Positions 44,876 through 55,320 of a DNA stretch of 64,000 bases are shown piece after piece. The notes below the pieces were generated by a model, which saw only the letters and a list, made by a program, of their open reading frames with translations, was not told where the DNA came from and searched no databases. This DNA comes from Cheiracanthium punctorium (taxonomy: Eukaryota > Arthropoda > Arachnida > Araneae > Cheiracanthiidae). The position numbers were made by a program, and so were the translations under genes. How positions within the stretch are numbered: position 1 is the stretch's first letter; every line of letters starts with the position of its first letter. Where the stretch lies: NCBI GenBank assembly GCA_038373885.1, contig JAWZYV010012362.1, positions 1-64,000 on the forward strand, read 5' to 3'.

Positions 44876-45383
44876 GTTGAGAAAGAAGTGTTCGGACCCG
44901 GCCGCACCACCCACCACGGAGCCCTACGAGGGGATGTGCATTTGCACACCAGTGCTAGCCGGGTCTATACGCGCACAGTGCATCCCTGTAAGCAGCGTCC
45001 ACCCTTAACGACGTGCCCAGCAGAAGACTGATTGCTTGATCCCTAGCAGTTGAGTGAATCAGTACCACCAGCCGATTGATACATAGGGGAACGCTGTGTA
45101 CCTCCCGTTTACCCGAAGCCGAGGCCAAAGTAATGTGTTGAGGTTGATCCCGTCCCAATGGAAATGCCATTCAGATGATTTCCCCTACGGGAACACCCCT
45201 CAATTACCAGGTTCCCCATTTCCGTTGACACGGGTCTCCACGTACGGCAAACACGTGGGTAGTTTTCCGCCAATAGAAGCTGACGGTACAGAGTGACCGC
45301 AGCTTCTGAAGGGGGGCCCTCACCTCCAAAGAGGAAACTACACTGAGGGGGAAAAGGAAGAGGACAGCTAAGAGGAGAGGCAG

Positions 45384-46923
45384 TACATTCGTAGTCACCT
45401 TATTGGTATTGCTGTGGATGGACAGTATGTTAACCTAAATGTTGGGATGCACTTAGCACAGAAACTCGCCAGAAGTATCATAGTTTCTTGGGACCCCATT
45501 CACAAAATTGAACTCGTTAAAAAGCATGCTGATACTCCCAAGATAGTATCGGATGCTTTTGATTTAGTGCACGAGAGTATGAAAAATTTTTCATCTGGAA
45601 AAAGTTTTGAAATCCTTTTAAAATGTGTAGATCAGTTCCCTGGGTTTTTTTACAGACCAAAAATCTTCAAAACCATAAAGTTTTCTGCTCATTGTCAGAC
45701 AGTTTTTCATACATTTTTATCTGATTATCCAGCATTGATCTGTGCCTCTGAACAAGACCCTGACGGATTTGTGAACAAGATGACTATGATTAACATTCTT
45801 GGACTTGCCGACATTTGTTCTGCTCTAGGAAAAACATCGAAAAAAGTGCAGGAAACAAATCTCTTGCCCTGGGAGTACACAACTGCTATTCGAAGCCTAA
45901 TTTCTTCCCTCAAAATTATGAAACAATATTTTGATGAACTTTCAACTGCAGTGACTGAAGATGAAAATAAAGGAAAGGAAGCCATGCAATTTCGAGCTGC
46001 ATTGTTGAAACTGCCTAAATTATTGTTCTTACATTTAAGAACGTCATTGGAAATGTTTCCTGTGTCAAATGATATCTCCAGCACTTAAAGATGTCCCCCC
46101 TTCTTGATAAACCAATTAGCTCGAAAAGTCCGAGATCACAGCAAAAAGCTTGCGAAGGTGATGAGCTGAGAGCTAATTTCTCATGTTTATCAAGCTACGT
46201 AAAATCTTTGCTCGAACAATTTAGTATGTATTTCAGCCAAACTGAACCTGATGGTACACTGTCATTTTTCTCCAACATTGACAAAAGCAATCTTTTATTT
46301 AACTACGACTTCTTAATTTATCCAAATTCCAATATAAGCATGGGTGAAGCAGAAATAAACAGAGGACTCACTGAAGAGAGTTTCAGTGATATTTTAAATA
46401 TATTTCCTTTTGTTGATTCTTCTTTAGATTTAAGGACTCTGTGGTTCGAATATCAGATATTTAATGAACGGATATGCTGTAAAATAAACACAACTGTTAC
46501 AGAGGGTGATGCACCTGATCCAAATACTTATTTAAAATTGCATTCCATGAACTGAAAGAAAAAATTCCTAATTTTCTTGAGTTTCTTGTTTGTGTCATAA
46601 CCATGCCAGTCTCTGAAGCTGTGTGCAAAACTTGGGGGTCAGTTATTGATGTTGTGGGGGAAAATAGACTAAAATCTAAAGACGGGACAGATGAAAAAGT
46701 GGGTACTAATGATAAAAGGGATTCTATTCAATTGAATGAGCCCCCTTCTGGTTATAAGGGCACACGTAAGTTTTTAAAAGCAGCGTTAATCTCCATGTAT
46801 GGTTCTACTTATCCTTCACACTTTAGGAATCCTACAAGAAGTGAGATAATGAAAAGATTTGAGACGTCAAAAGTTATAAACAGAATAAATGACAGTGCAT
46901 CATGCTTACCATGTTTTAAATAA
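45384..46923 (+). pseudogene. hAT-C transposase body, two frameshifts
   Basis: Coding similarity starts immediately at the end of copy C: YIRSHLIGIAVDGQYVNLNV (A-D-G-type first catalytic region), SWDPIHKIELVKKHADTPK (the WDPAH-like motif) and a long helical region to 46084. After a shift comes 46091-46553 (LLDKPISSKSPRSQQKACEG, DILNIFPFVDSSLDLRTLWF). After another comes 46535-46923 with FLVCVITMPVSEAVCKTWGS, equivalent to the hAT dimerisation segment, and YGSTYPSHFRNPTRSEIMKR. It resembles the KIAA1586-like hAT group as I remember it. The sequence between the N-terminal piece at 32.7 kb and here is missing, perhaps deleted when copy C inserted. Confidence 0.7.
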
Positions 46924-47203
46924 AAATGTTAGCCTTTACAACTTAATTATTTATTTTATTACAGTTTTTTTTAGCTCAAATCGCATTTCAAGCCTTAAAA
47001 ATGAATCCTAAAATAATCTTTATTTAAATCTATAACTTACGAGTAAAAGCATTATTTTACTCTAATTTCATTAGCAGCTTTATTTTCTAATTAAAGTCAA
47101 CATTTATTTATAAAATAACATTTCTTTCATTTACTTTACTTCAAGAATAACATATAACATGTATCTCCTCAGCTTGTTTTAATGACTTTTCTTATTGTTT
47201 ATT
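46924..47203. other. hAT-C 3' non-coding DNA before copy D
   Basis: AT-rich, no coding signal. It ends in the left target duplication of copy D (47190-47203). Confidence 0.5.
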
Positions 47204-47748
47204 CCCCTCAGGGGGAAAACCTACTTTAGGTTTTACGGGTGTCGCAATCCCGGGGCCCCAGCGATCTTTCCCTTATCTTTGTTCTACCCTCCTCTTCTCT
47301 TAGCTATCTCCTTCCTTTTCCCCCTCAGTGTAGTTTCCTCTGTGGGGGTGAGGCCCCCCTTTAGAAGCTGCGGTCGCCCTGTGCCATCAGCTTCTATTGG
47401 CGGAAAACTACCCACGTGTTTGCCGTGCGTGGAGACCCGTGTCCCCGGAAATGGGGATCCTGGTAATTGAGGGGATTTTCTCCAACACATTGCTTTGGCC
47501 TCGGCTTCGGGTAAACGGGAGGTGCACAGCGTTCCCCTGTGCATCAACCGGCTGGTGGTAATGATTTCGGTCAACTGCTAGGGATCAAGCAAACGGACAT
47601 CTACTGGGCACCTCGTTAAGGGTGGACGCTGCCTAAGGGATGTACTGTGCGCGTATAGACCCGGCTAGCACTGGTGCACGCTTGTGCATCCCCTTGTTGG
47701 GCTCCGTGGTGGGTGGTGCGGTCGGGTCCGAAACTCCCAATCCCCAAT
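47204..47748 (+). promoter_or_regulatory. Copy D 5' leader / internal promoter region
   Basis: The 545-bp leader opens with the palindrome CCCCTCAGGGG. It includes conserved GC-rich blocks shared with A, B and C (for example TGTCGCAATCCCGGGGCCCC and CACGTGTTTGCCGTGCGTGG). Because non-LTR elements must carry their own promoter in the transcribed region, this conserved leader is the likely promoter. That role is inference. Confidence 0.5.
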
Positions 47749-48958
47749 ATGGATACGACATTTTCTTTGTCAAACGTCAACGCTCCGAACTCTCTTACTC
47801 AGGGAGGTATTAATGCAAAATTTTTTGTTATCAAATGTCAGGAAGGAAACTTTAGTCAAACATCTCCATTTCTAATTCACAAGTCAATAATTGCTAATGT
47901 TGGAGAAGTTTCTAAAATTAAAAAAATACGATCAGGAGACATCTTAATAGAAATAACTAATAGCAAACAGGCAACGAACATCATGAAATTAAAAACTATT
48001 GGTCAAAAATCTGTTACTGTGTCACCCCATAACACACTCAACTCATCAAGAGGCGTCATATCTGAACCTGACCTGTTAAACTGTTCTGAGGATGAAATTC
48101 TTGATAATCTAAAATCTCAAAATGTCTGTGCAGTTCGCAGAATCACCATAAAACGCAATAACCAAATTCTAGAAACAAAACATATCATTTTAACATTCCA
48201 AACTCCCAAACTTCCGTCGCACATTAAAGCTGGCTACCTTTCATGTCCTGTTAGACCATACGTACCCAATCCAACTCGTTGTTTTCAATGCCAAAAGTTC
48301 GGTCACACAAAAACCTCCTGTCGTGGCTCCCCAGTATGTGCCCGTTGTGGTACATCTGGCCACGACAGTGATACATGCTCTGCGCCACCCAAATGTATTA
48401 ACTGCAAACAAGATCATCCGTCTTATTCCCGTTCCTGTCCAAAATGGACCTATGAAAAAGAAATACAGTCCTTGCGCCACACAAGGACTATCTTACCCAG
48501 AAGCCCGTAAAATAATAGCCTCCTGCACTCCTAAACCTGGTCAGTCTTATGCTACAGCAGTAAAAACTGTCAAATCAATTGCTATCCAAACCGACCCACC
48601 GAAATCCGTACCTGTCTCTCCATCTACTTCTATTCAAAATGCAAAAAAATCACATTCTACCCAAAATATTTCATTCACTTCTCCTCAAAAACGCACACCC
48701 AAGAAAATACACCAAAGCAATCCCTCCACTCAGAATAAACCATTAATTAAAAAAAGTGCAACTTACAGGTCAAAATATAATAAAGCCAGACTTAAACGCA
48801 TCCTTCCACAACGACCCATTGATGACGCAATATTAAACTTGGATCCCACGGACTCTGACATTTCAGACAATATCATGGATGACGATAATATTCCTAGTAC
48901 CCCACTTACACCTACGGGGACTAAAAGCAAGCTCTCAGTCATCCCTAACATCACTTGA
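47749..48958 (+). pseudogene. Copy D ORF1, CCHC protein, one frameshift
   Basis: The ATG at 47749 (MDTTFSLSNVNAPNSLTQGG) was preferred over upstream in-frame non-ATG codons because it aligns with the starts of A and B. The frame contains AKFFVIKCQEGNFSQTSPFL, ILIEITNSKQ and VCAVRRITIKRNNQI. Knuckles are CFQCQKFGHTKTSC, CARCGTSGHDSDTC and CINCKQDHPSYSRSC. One base is missing near 48475 (after EIQSLR). The next frame continues ATQGLSYPEARKI to the stop at 48956-48958, two bases before the ORF2 ATG. The full product would be about 403 residues. Confidence 0.9.
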
Positions 48959-48960
48959 TT

Positions 48961-51900
48961 ATGGCCCTGCTGCTTTCTTGGAACTGCCGCGGTTTTTTAA
49001 ATAAAATTGATGACCTCAAAATGATCATCTATGATCATAATCCTGCTTGTTTGGCCCTTCAGGAAACATATCTCAAAACTAATAAACAAACGCACATTCA
49101 CAATTATAACATCCTGAGAAAAGACTATGAGCTCGGGGAAAGGGCTTCTGGTGGTGTTGCCCTTTTAATAAATAATCAATACCCTCACCATATACTTAAT
49201 CTCAGTACAAGTATGCAGGCTGTCGCCATTAGAATCCACCTCAAATACCTTACTACAATCTACAATATTTATCTTCCACCAAACGAAACAATTCCCCAAT
49301 GCTCAATAACTTGGTCCAGCAACTTCCTCCCCCTTTCATAATCCTAGGGGACATGAATGGCCATAGTCCATTGTGGGGCAGTAAAGATACTAACAATAGA
49401 GGACAACAGATTGAACAACTAATCACAGATTTTTCCTTATGCATTATGAATAATGGCGACAACACTTACTTCCACTATCCAAACAAATCCTTCCATGCCA
49501 TAGATATTGCAATATGCTCCCCCTCCATTATGCCACTGTACAACTTCTCTGTTTCTGGTGACCTACACAATAGTGATCATTTTCTGATAATTCTTTCACC
49601 CACTTACCAAATCCCTAGCTGTAACTTTTCCATTCCCCGATACATATCATCTGAAGACATTGAAGGCACTATTGGCGAAGTTGTGAAAAAAATTACCAGT
49701 ATTATAATTCAAGCTGCTGATGCAGCAATTCCAAAGTGTAGCAACTCCCAACGAAAAAACAAAAAACCGTGGTGGAACGAAACCTGCACTATAGCAAAAA
49801 AGCAGCAGAAGAAAGCCTGGAGCATTTTTCGGCAGTACCCTACCACCGAAAACCTCCTTGTTTTTAAGAAAGCAAAAGCATATGCAAGAAAAATAAGGCG
49901 GCACAGTCAAAGACAATCCTGGATGCAATATGTCTCCAGCATAACAACCTCAACTTCTAGTAAGGAGCTATGGACGAAAACTAAAAGAGCCATGGGAATC
50001 TATAATAACTCTTCAATATCCTGTCTGTCTGTTAATAACAATATAATATCGGATACAAAAGAAATAGCAAATATTATTGGTCATACTCTTGCCTCTACCT
50101 CTTGCAGTACCTCCTTCTCAAACACTTTTCTTTCATATAAACAAAGATCTGAACGGCAAAAAATAAATTTCAAAACCTCCTCACACCTCTCTTATAATAG
50201 TGATTTTACCTTCAATGAACTCACCAAATACTTAAGAGAGTCTTCAAACACCTCTCCTGGTCCTGATGGTATAACTTATGAAATGCTGAAACACTTATCC
50301 CATGACTCTCTACTTCACCTCTTACAACTATACAATAGAATCTGGAACGAACAAACCTTCCCCTCTGCCTGGAGCAATGCAATAGTTATTCCCTTCCCAA
50401 AACCTGGGAAAGGTACCTCTAACCCTAGTAACTACCGTCCCATAGCCCTTACTAGCTGTCTGTGTAAATTACTAGAAAAAATGGTTAATGCCCGCCTTGT
50501 CTACATTCTAGAAACTGGGGACCATATACATCCCTTTCAGAGTGGTTTCCGCAAAGGCAGATCCACTATTGACAATATTTTAAATTTAGAGATGCAAATT
50601 TGTAATGCCTTCCTTAGGAAGAATCACTTAGTATCAGTGTTCTTTGACATCGAAAAGGCATATGACCGAACATGGAGATATGGCATCCTTCAAGACCTCT
50701 ATAATATAGGCTTTCGAGGCAATCTACCAACTTTCATAAAAAACTTTTTATCCCTCAGAAACTTCCGTGTCCGGGTAAACGGCGCTCTGTCAGATAATTT
50801 CACACAAGAAGAGGGTGTTCCCCAGGGCTCCATCATTAGCGTCACCCTCTTCTCTATAAAAATCAATAATATTCTTAACCAATTGCCACCCACCGTCTAT
50901 GGTAGCATATACGTAGACGACCTTCAAATCTCCTGCCAGGGAAAAGACATGCGTCTCATCGAACGGCAGCTTCAAAATGCCATCAACCGCATCCTCAAAT
51001 GGTGTGACACAAACGGCTTCACCATGTCTGTGGAAAAAACAGTCTGTATACATTTTTGCCGGAAACGCGGGATGCACCCTGACCCTGAACTTTATCTGGG
51101 TCATAATAACGTTGCTGTCAGGGATTCTGTTAAATTTTTAGGCCTAATTTTCGACAAAAAACTTACTTTTGCTAACCATATTTCTGACCTTCGCAGTAAA
51201 TGTGAGAAAAAGCTTAATATTTTAAAGATTATAACCAATACCTCTTGGGGGGCTGACCGTGGTTCTCTCTTGCGGATTTACCGCGCAGTCATACGTTCAA
51301 AAATGGACTATGCCTGTTGCGCGTACGGGTCAGCTTGCAAATCAGTATTAAAAAAACTTGACACTGTGCATCATACTGCACTACGCATTTGCTCTGGTGC
51401 TTTTAGGACCTCACCTGTACATAGTCTTTACGTCACTTGCCACGAGCCATCTCTCACCCTCACCCGGCATGAGATATCATTAAATACATACTTTCGTATT
51501 CTTTCTCATCCCTCTCATCCATTAAAGAATTCTTTTACAGATACTCATCTAGACCGACTTTATGCAAACCGTCCCATATGTACACCTCCTTTCGGGCTAA
51601 GGACTCGTAGGAGTCTTGTTGGTACCCAACTGGAGGATGTTCATGTGTCTACCTGCTCTTTTCATGACATACCACCATGGGGTATGTTGCAGGTTTCCTA
51701 CCTCCAACCATTTGAAGGCCTTTCAAAACCCTATACTGACCCCATAATTTATCAGAAGTTGTTCTTAGATCACAGGAACAAATATCAAAACTATAGAGAA
51801 TTATATACAGATGGCTCTAAAACTGGAAATCATGTTGGCTTTGCTTTCGTAGGCAGAAATTACACATGCAGCTATACCCTTCCTCAATTTTGCTCAGTCT

Positions 51901-52589
51901 TTACAGCTGAATTACTGGCAATTTACGAAAGCCTTCTGTACATCTCCAGGCAAAATGCAAAGAACTTCATAATATACTCAGACTCCCTCAGTGTACTGGA
52001 AAACTTAAAATCTGGCTCCCTACATCATAGCTATATACACAAAGCTTTACATAAGTACGAACAACTTGTAAATCGGGGGTACAGGGTCCTCCTCTGTTGG
52101 GTACCCAGCCACATCGGCATCTGTGGAAACGAGAAAGCGGACACACTAGCCAAGAATGCGACCCTTCCGTACACCGGCAATCTATCCTACGGTGACATAA
52201 AGTCTAGCATCTCCAGCATAGTAAAAGGCATATGGGTTAGTAATTCGGACAATGAAACGGGAAACAAACTGCATTCTGTCCACCCAGCTCTCACACATAG
52301 GTCGTCTCATCCCTATCGCAGACTAGATGTCATCTTAACACGGCTCCGCATTGGTCATACACGGCTCACTCATACGCACCTACTCCTGGGCGATCCTGCT
52401 CCGGAATGTCCTCACTGTCATACTCACCTCACCATTCGTCATCTTTTAACCTCGTGCACTGCTTTTAATAATTTTTACCAAATACTTTTTAACAGTTGTC
52501 ACCCCAAACTTGACGAAATTTTGGGTGAAACCCCACATCGGAATCTGTTCGCCTTTCTTAGACGGACCAATATTTTTCATTCTGTGTGA
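48961..52589 (+). pseudogene. Copy D ORF2 (EN-RT-RNase H-CCHC), one frameshift
   Basis: The ATG at 48961 gives MALLLSWNCRGFLNKIDDLK. The endonuclease start is open to about 49300, where a small deletion in NETIPQ...LNNLVQQL shifts the frame. The second frame is then open to the stop at 52589. It shows IILGDMNGHSPLWGSKD, HAIDIAICSPS, NSDHFLI, FFDIEKAYDRTWRYG, EEGVPQGSIISVTLF, SIYVDDLQISCQG (active site), ELYTDGSKTGNHVGFAFV, IIYSDSLSVL, CWVPSHIGICGNEKADTLA and CPHCHTHLTIRHLLTSC. About 16 residues upstream of EDIEGTI are missing in frame relative to B. Confidence 0.93.
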
Positions 52590-52612
52590 AGTGCCCAACT
52601 CTGTCTGACTGG

Positions 52613-52829
52613 CATCTGGATGGGAACCCCATCCAGATGTCTATTTTCCACTTTTTACCTACTTTGAACAACACCTTTTGGTTTTTACTTTTCACGTTTT
52701 TAGCCTTTACAGTTTAGCTTTTACTAAGTTTTTATGGTACCTTTTATCTGACTACCTAATTATATGGCTCTAACCTTTTGTCTGGCGCAGTATGTCCTTT
52801 CTGGACCTTGTGCCACTAAAAACCAACCA
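52613..52829 (+). promoter_or_regulatory. Copy D 3' UTR: perfect 12-bp stem-loop and terminal hairpin
   Basis: CATCTGGATGGG and CCCATCCAGATG (52613-52639) form a perfect stem 24 bases after the stop. TGGCGCA, GTCC, GGAC and TGTGCCA (52783-52815) form a second hairpin just before the CCAACC tail. Both are present in the other copies with sequence changes that keep pairing. Confidence 0.75.
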
Positions 52830-52843
52830 TCTTATTGTTTATT

Positions 52844-54060
52844 TGCATTGTGAAAGCAGAAGCAGACTAAGAAAAAAAATCTGCAATTTATGTTGAATTA
52901 AATTTCGTATACCACTATTCTTACATTTAATTTAGCTTAGGGTGAAGACCTGTTCAGATTGCTCTTCTCCCAACCACTGATCCTTCAGTGTGTTTGTTTA
53001 ATATTTTTACTGTCTATGTATATTTTTGCAAGTAGATAAAAAAAAAAAAAACACTTGGATCCTGTGATGAAGTAGATTTTTATTCTTTAAATGTTATAAT
53101 ATTAATAATGTATTTTTGAATTTTGTCTTCTGACTATGGTGGACTCCCTCAGATAGTAAGAAAGTTTTAATATCTAATTTTGTATTTTCTGATGTCCATG
53201 ATGTGTTAAAGTTGGTTAACTAAACTTCCACGGTAAATGAATGATAAATAATTTAATAATCTTTATCTGATTTGTGCTTATTATATAAAAAATAATCCGT
53301 TTATTAATTGTGTCATTTTTATCATGTAATATTCCTAGATCTTTTAAAAATCTTTCACATAAATACTTTATTCACATAATTTTCTTGCGTATGATTTCAT
53401 TCTGCTTTTTTGTCAATCTCATCCTGATGTTTAAATTAAATTTTTATATCACTATTTCTTAACTTCCTTCAAGCAAACTCTGTATAAGCACTCATATTCC
53501 CTATTGTTATTTAGTATGTTGTATTGAATTTAAATTACTCTTTGCCTCACATACTCCAGCAAGGATTAAAACTATTGGTTTTATGTACAAATTATTCGCT
53601 AAAATTACATGCAAATTTTGCAGACAGAATTTAGAATTGTAAAAGCTAGTCGCTGACAGCTGCAAAACATTCTGCCACTGGGGGGGGGGGGGGGGGCTTG
53701 TGCGAAGGACTTTTTAAGGGAGTCTAACGCATATTCACGTAACATCTGGAGAAAATCGCCCAAAACTCACTAGACCACTAGATCGACAGCCACGCGAGGA
53801 GAAAGAGTTCCGAACCTGAACACTAAGACGCTTCCTAGTGCTCAGCTTTTTATAAATTCAGCCATTCGTCGGCATGATTGAATAGAAAAGAAAGATTAGA
53901 ACTACTGTAAATTCACACTTCAATGTATCCACTGCTTTTCTTTTTAATGCTTTCTACTGGGCTCAAATTTCATCATGCTGTTATTCATTTTAACAAGAAC
54001 TACCCTCTCGTTACAAAAACTGCCCAGAATGCAGATGTAGGGTTTAAAGGCCATTAATTT
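52844..54060. other. hAT-C right-hand non-coding DNA
   Basis: No ORF of note. It contains A13 near 53037 and a G17 run at 53680-53696. The 53700-53830 part is more GC-rich than the rest. Confidence 0.5.
53680..53696. repeat. G17 homopolymer
   Basis: Seventeen consecutive G in the right part of hAT-C. Confidence 0.9.
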
Positions 54061-54188
54061 ATGTAAAGTATCGGTATCGGCCGATACCATAACTTAAAAG
54101 TATTGGTATCAGCTATTTCTGAAAATGAATTTATAGGTAAAGTATCGGTATCGGTCATTGGCGAAAATGTGGTATCGGTCGATCCCTA
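54061..54188. promoter_or_regulatory. hAT-C right terminus with GTATCGG repeats
   Basis: AAGTATCGGTATCGGCCGAT occurs at 54066, a diverged AAGTATTGGTATCAG at 54098, AAGTATCGGTATCGG again at 54139, and GTGGTATCGGTCGATCCCTA at the end. Clustered copies beside the terminus suggest transposase binding sites. Confidence 0.7.
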
Positions 54189-55320
54189 ATTTATTCCTAC
54201 AATTGAAGATATTTTACCAAAGCTGTGCAATAAAAGTATATATTCCGTTCTTGATTTAAAAGATGGGTTTTTCCAGATTGAATTGGATAAGGAGACCACT
54301 GATCTTTGTGCTTTCAGCACACCCATGAGCTGCTATAAATTTCATAGGCTACCAATTGGAATTTCCTATACACCTGAAATTTTTCAAAAGCGTAATCAGA
54401 AAAATTTTGGTGACATACCTGGTGTTCTGGTTTATTTTGATGACCTGCTCATTGCAGCTAGTTCCATAAAAGAGGATTACTGAGGTAAAATATTTAGGAC
54501 ATTTGTTTAATGCATCAGGCATGCAGCTTGATCCAGACAGGGTTAAGGCTATTGTTGAATTAAGGGAACCTAAAAACTGCAGTAGCAGCGTGTTTTAGGA
54601 ATGTTAAGGAGATTTGTCCCAAAATTTTCTGATAAAACTGTGCTCCTAAGAGAGCTCTTAAAACAAAATGTAGAATGGCAGTGGTTAGAAATACACACTC
54701 AAGCATCTGCAGAGTTAAAAAAATCTAATTTCGAATGCACCTGTATTAGGGATATTTGATAGTAGCAAATCTATAACTATTGAAGCTGACATCTCAAAAG
54801 ATGGGTTAGGATGTTGTTTATTACAGAATGGTCAACCAAACGCATTTTCTTCTCACGAGTTTAACGAGTGCTGAAAAAAATTATGCACAAATTGAAAAAG
54901 AATTTTTAAGCATATTGTTTGCAACAAACAAGTTTCACTATTACATTTATGGCAGGGATGATGAAGTCCTTATTCATCATAACCATTGGTTTCAATTATG
55001 AATAAAAATATTTCTAATCTGTTATCCAATCATTTGCAAAGGATAAAAATTAAGCTTTTAAAATATCAGTTGAGTCTAAAGTATCTTCCAGAGAAGTTTA
55101 TGTATATAGCAGATTTGTCACGTTCGTATCTTAAAAATCAAGTGGGTGATGAAGGCATGGAAATGGTATAGTTTGTGCATACACTGAAAAAACAGTTGCA
55201 AATGTCTGAAATTAAGAAAAAGGAATTCCAGCAGGCCACCCTGCAGGATCAGGGATTAAGGATTATAAAAGAATTTTGACAGACAGGATGGCCTTCTAGT
55301 GTTGATCAGGTACCGCATGA
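54189..55320 (+). pseudogene. Ty3/gypsy pol remnant, RT and RNase H
   Basis: Continues the RT that began at 31810-32405: DILPKLCNKSIYSVLDLKDG, FHRLPIGISYTPEIFQK and GVLVYFDDLLIAA, where YFDD is the RT active site. Further fragments in shifting frames are KYLGHLFNASGMQLDPDRV (thumb), LRRFVPKFSD, GIFDSSKSITIEADISKDGL (RNase H) and LLKYQLSLKYLPEKFMYIAD. It ends in the linker before integrase (KEFQQATLQDQGLRIIKEF), where copy H interrupts. Many stops and frameshifts. I found no integrase or 3' LTR beyond copy H. Confidence 0.85.

Larger units (their letters stand above)
39761..45383 (-). mobile_element. I-like non-LTR copy C, nearly full length
   Basis: Minus-strand copy with the 3' tail at 39761. 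The 5' leader ends at about 45383, about 75 bp short of the consensus 5' end, where hAT-C coding sequence begins at once. ORF1 has one stop and one late frameshift. ORF2 has one frameshift. No target duplication could be found, so the insertion may have deleted target DNA or its end was lost later. Its leader carries an insertion of about 50 bp not seen in A, B or D. Confidence 0.92.
47204..52829 (+). mobile_element. I-like non-LTR copy D, full length, perfect 14-bp duplication
   Basis: 5626-bp copy on the plus strand starting CCCCTCAGGGGGAAAACC and ending in CCAACCA. The direct repeat TCTTATTGTTTATT flanks it at 47190-47203 and 52830-52843. Both ORFs are near complete, with one frameshift in each and a small in-frame loss in ORF2. 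Orientation is opposite to copies B and C in the same hAT element. Confidence 0.95.
32406..54188. mobile_element. hAT element (hAT-C), 21.8 kb with nested insertions, 8-bp duplication
   Basis: The left end TAGGGATTGACAGATAGTAT and the right end, reverse-complemented TAGGGATCGACCGATACCAC, form inverted repeats. Flanking octamers are ATTAATTC (32398-32405) and ATTTATTC (54189-54196), identical in 7 of 8. On either side the gypsy RT coding sequence is contiguous and in frame once the insert is left out, which fixes the boundaries. Inside are hAT transposase pieces (32672-32839, 45384-46923), a pogo-like element, and I-like copies B, C and D. The hAT itself is only about 4.8 kb. Confidence 0.85.
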
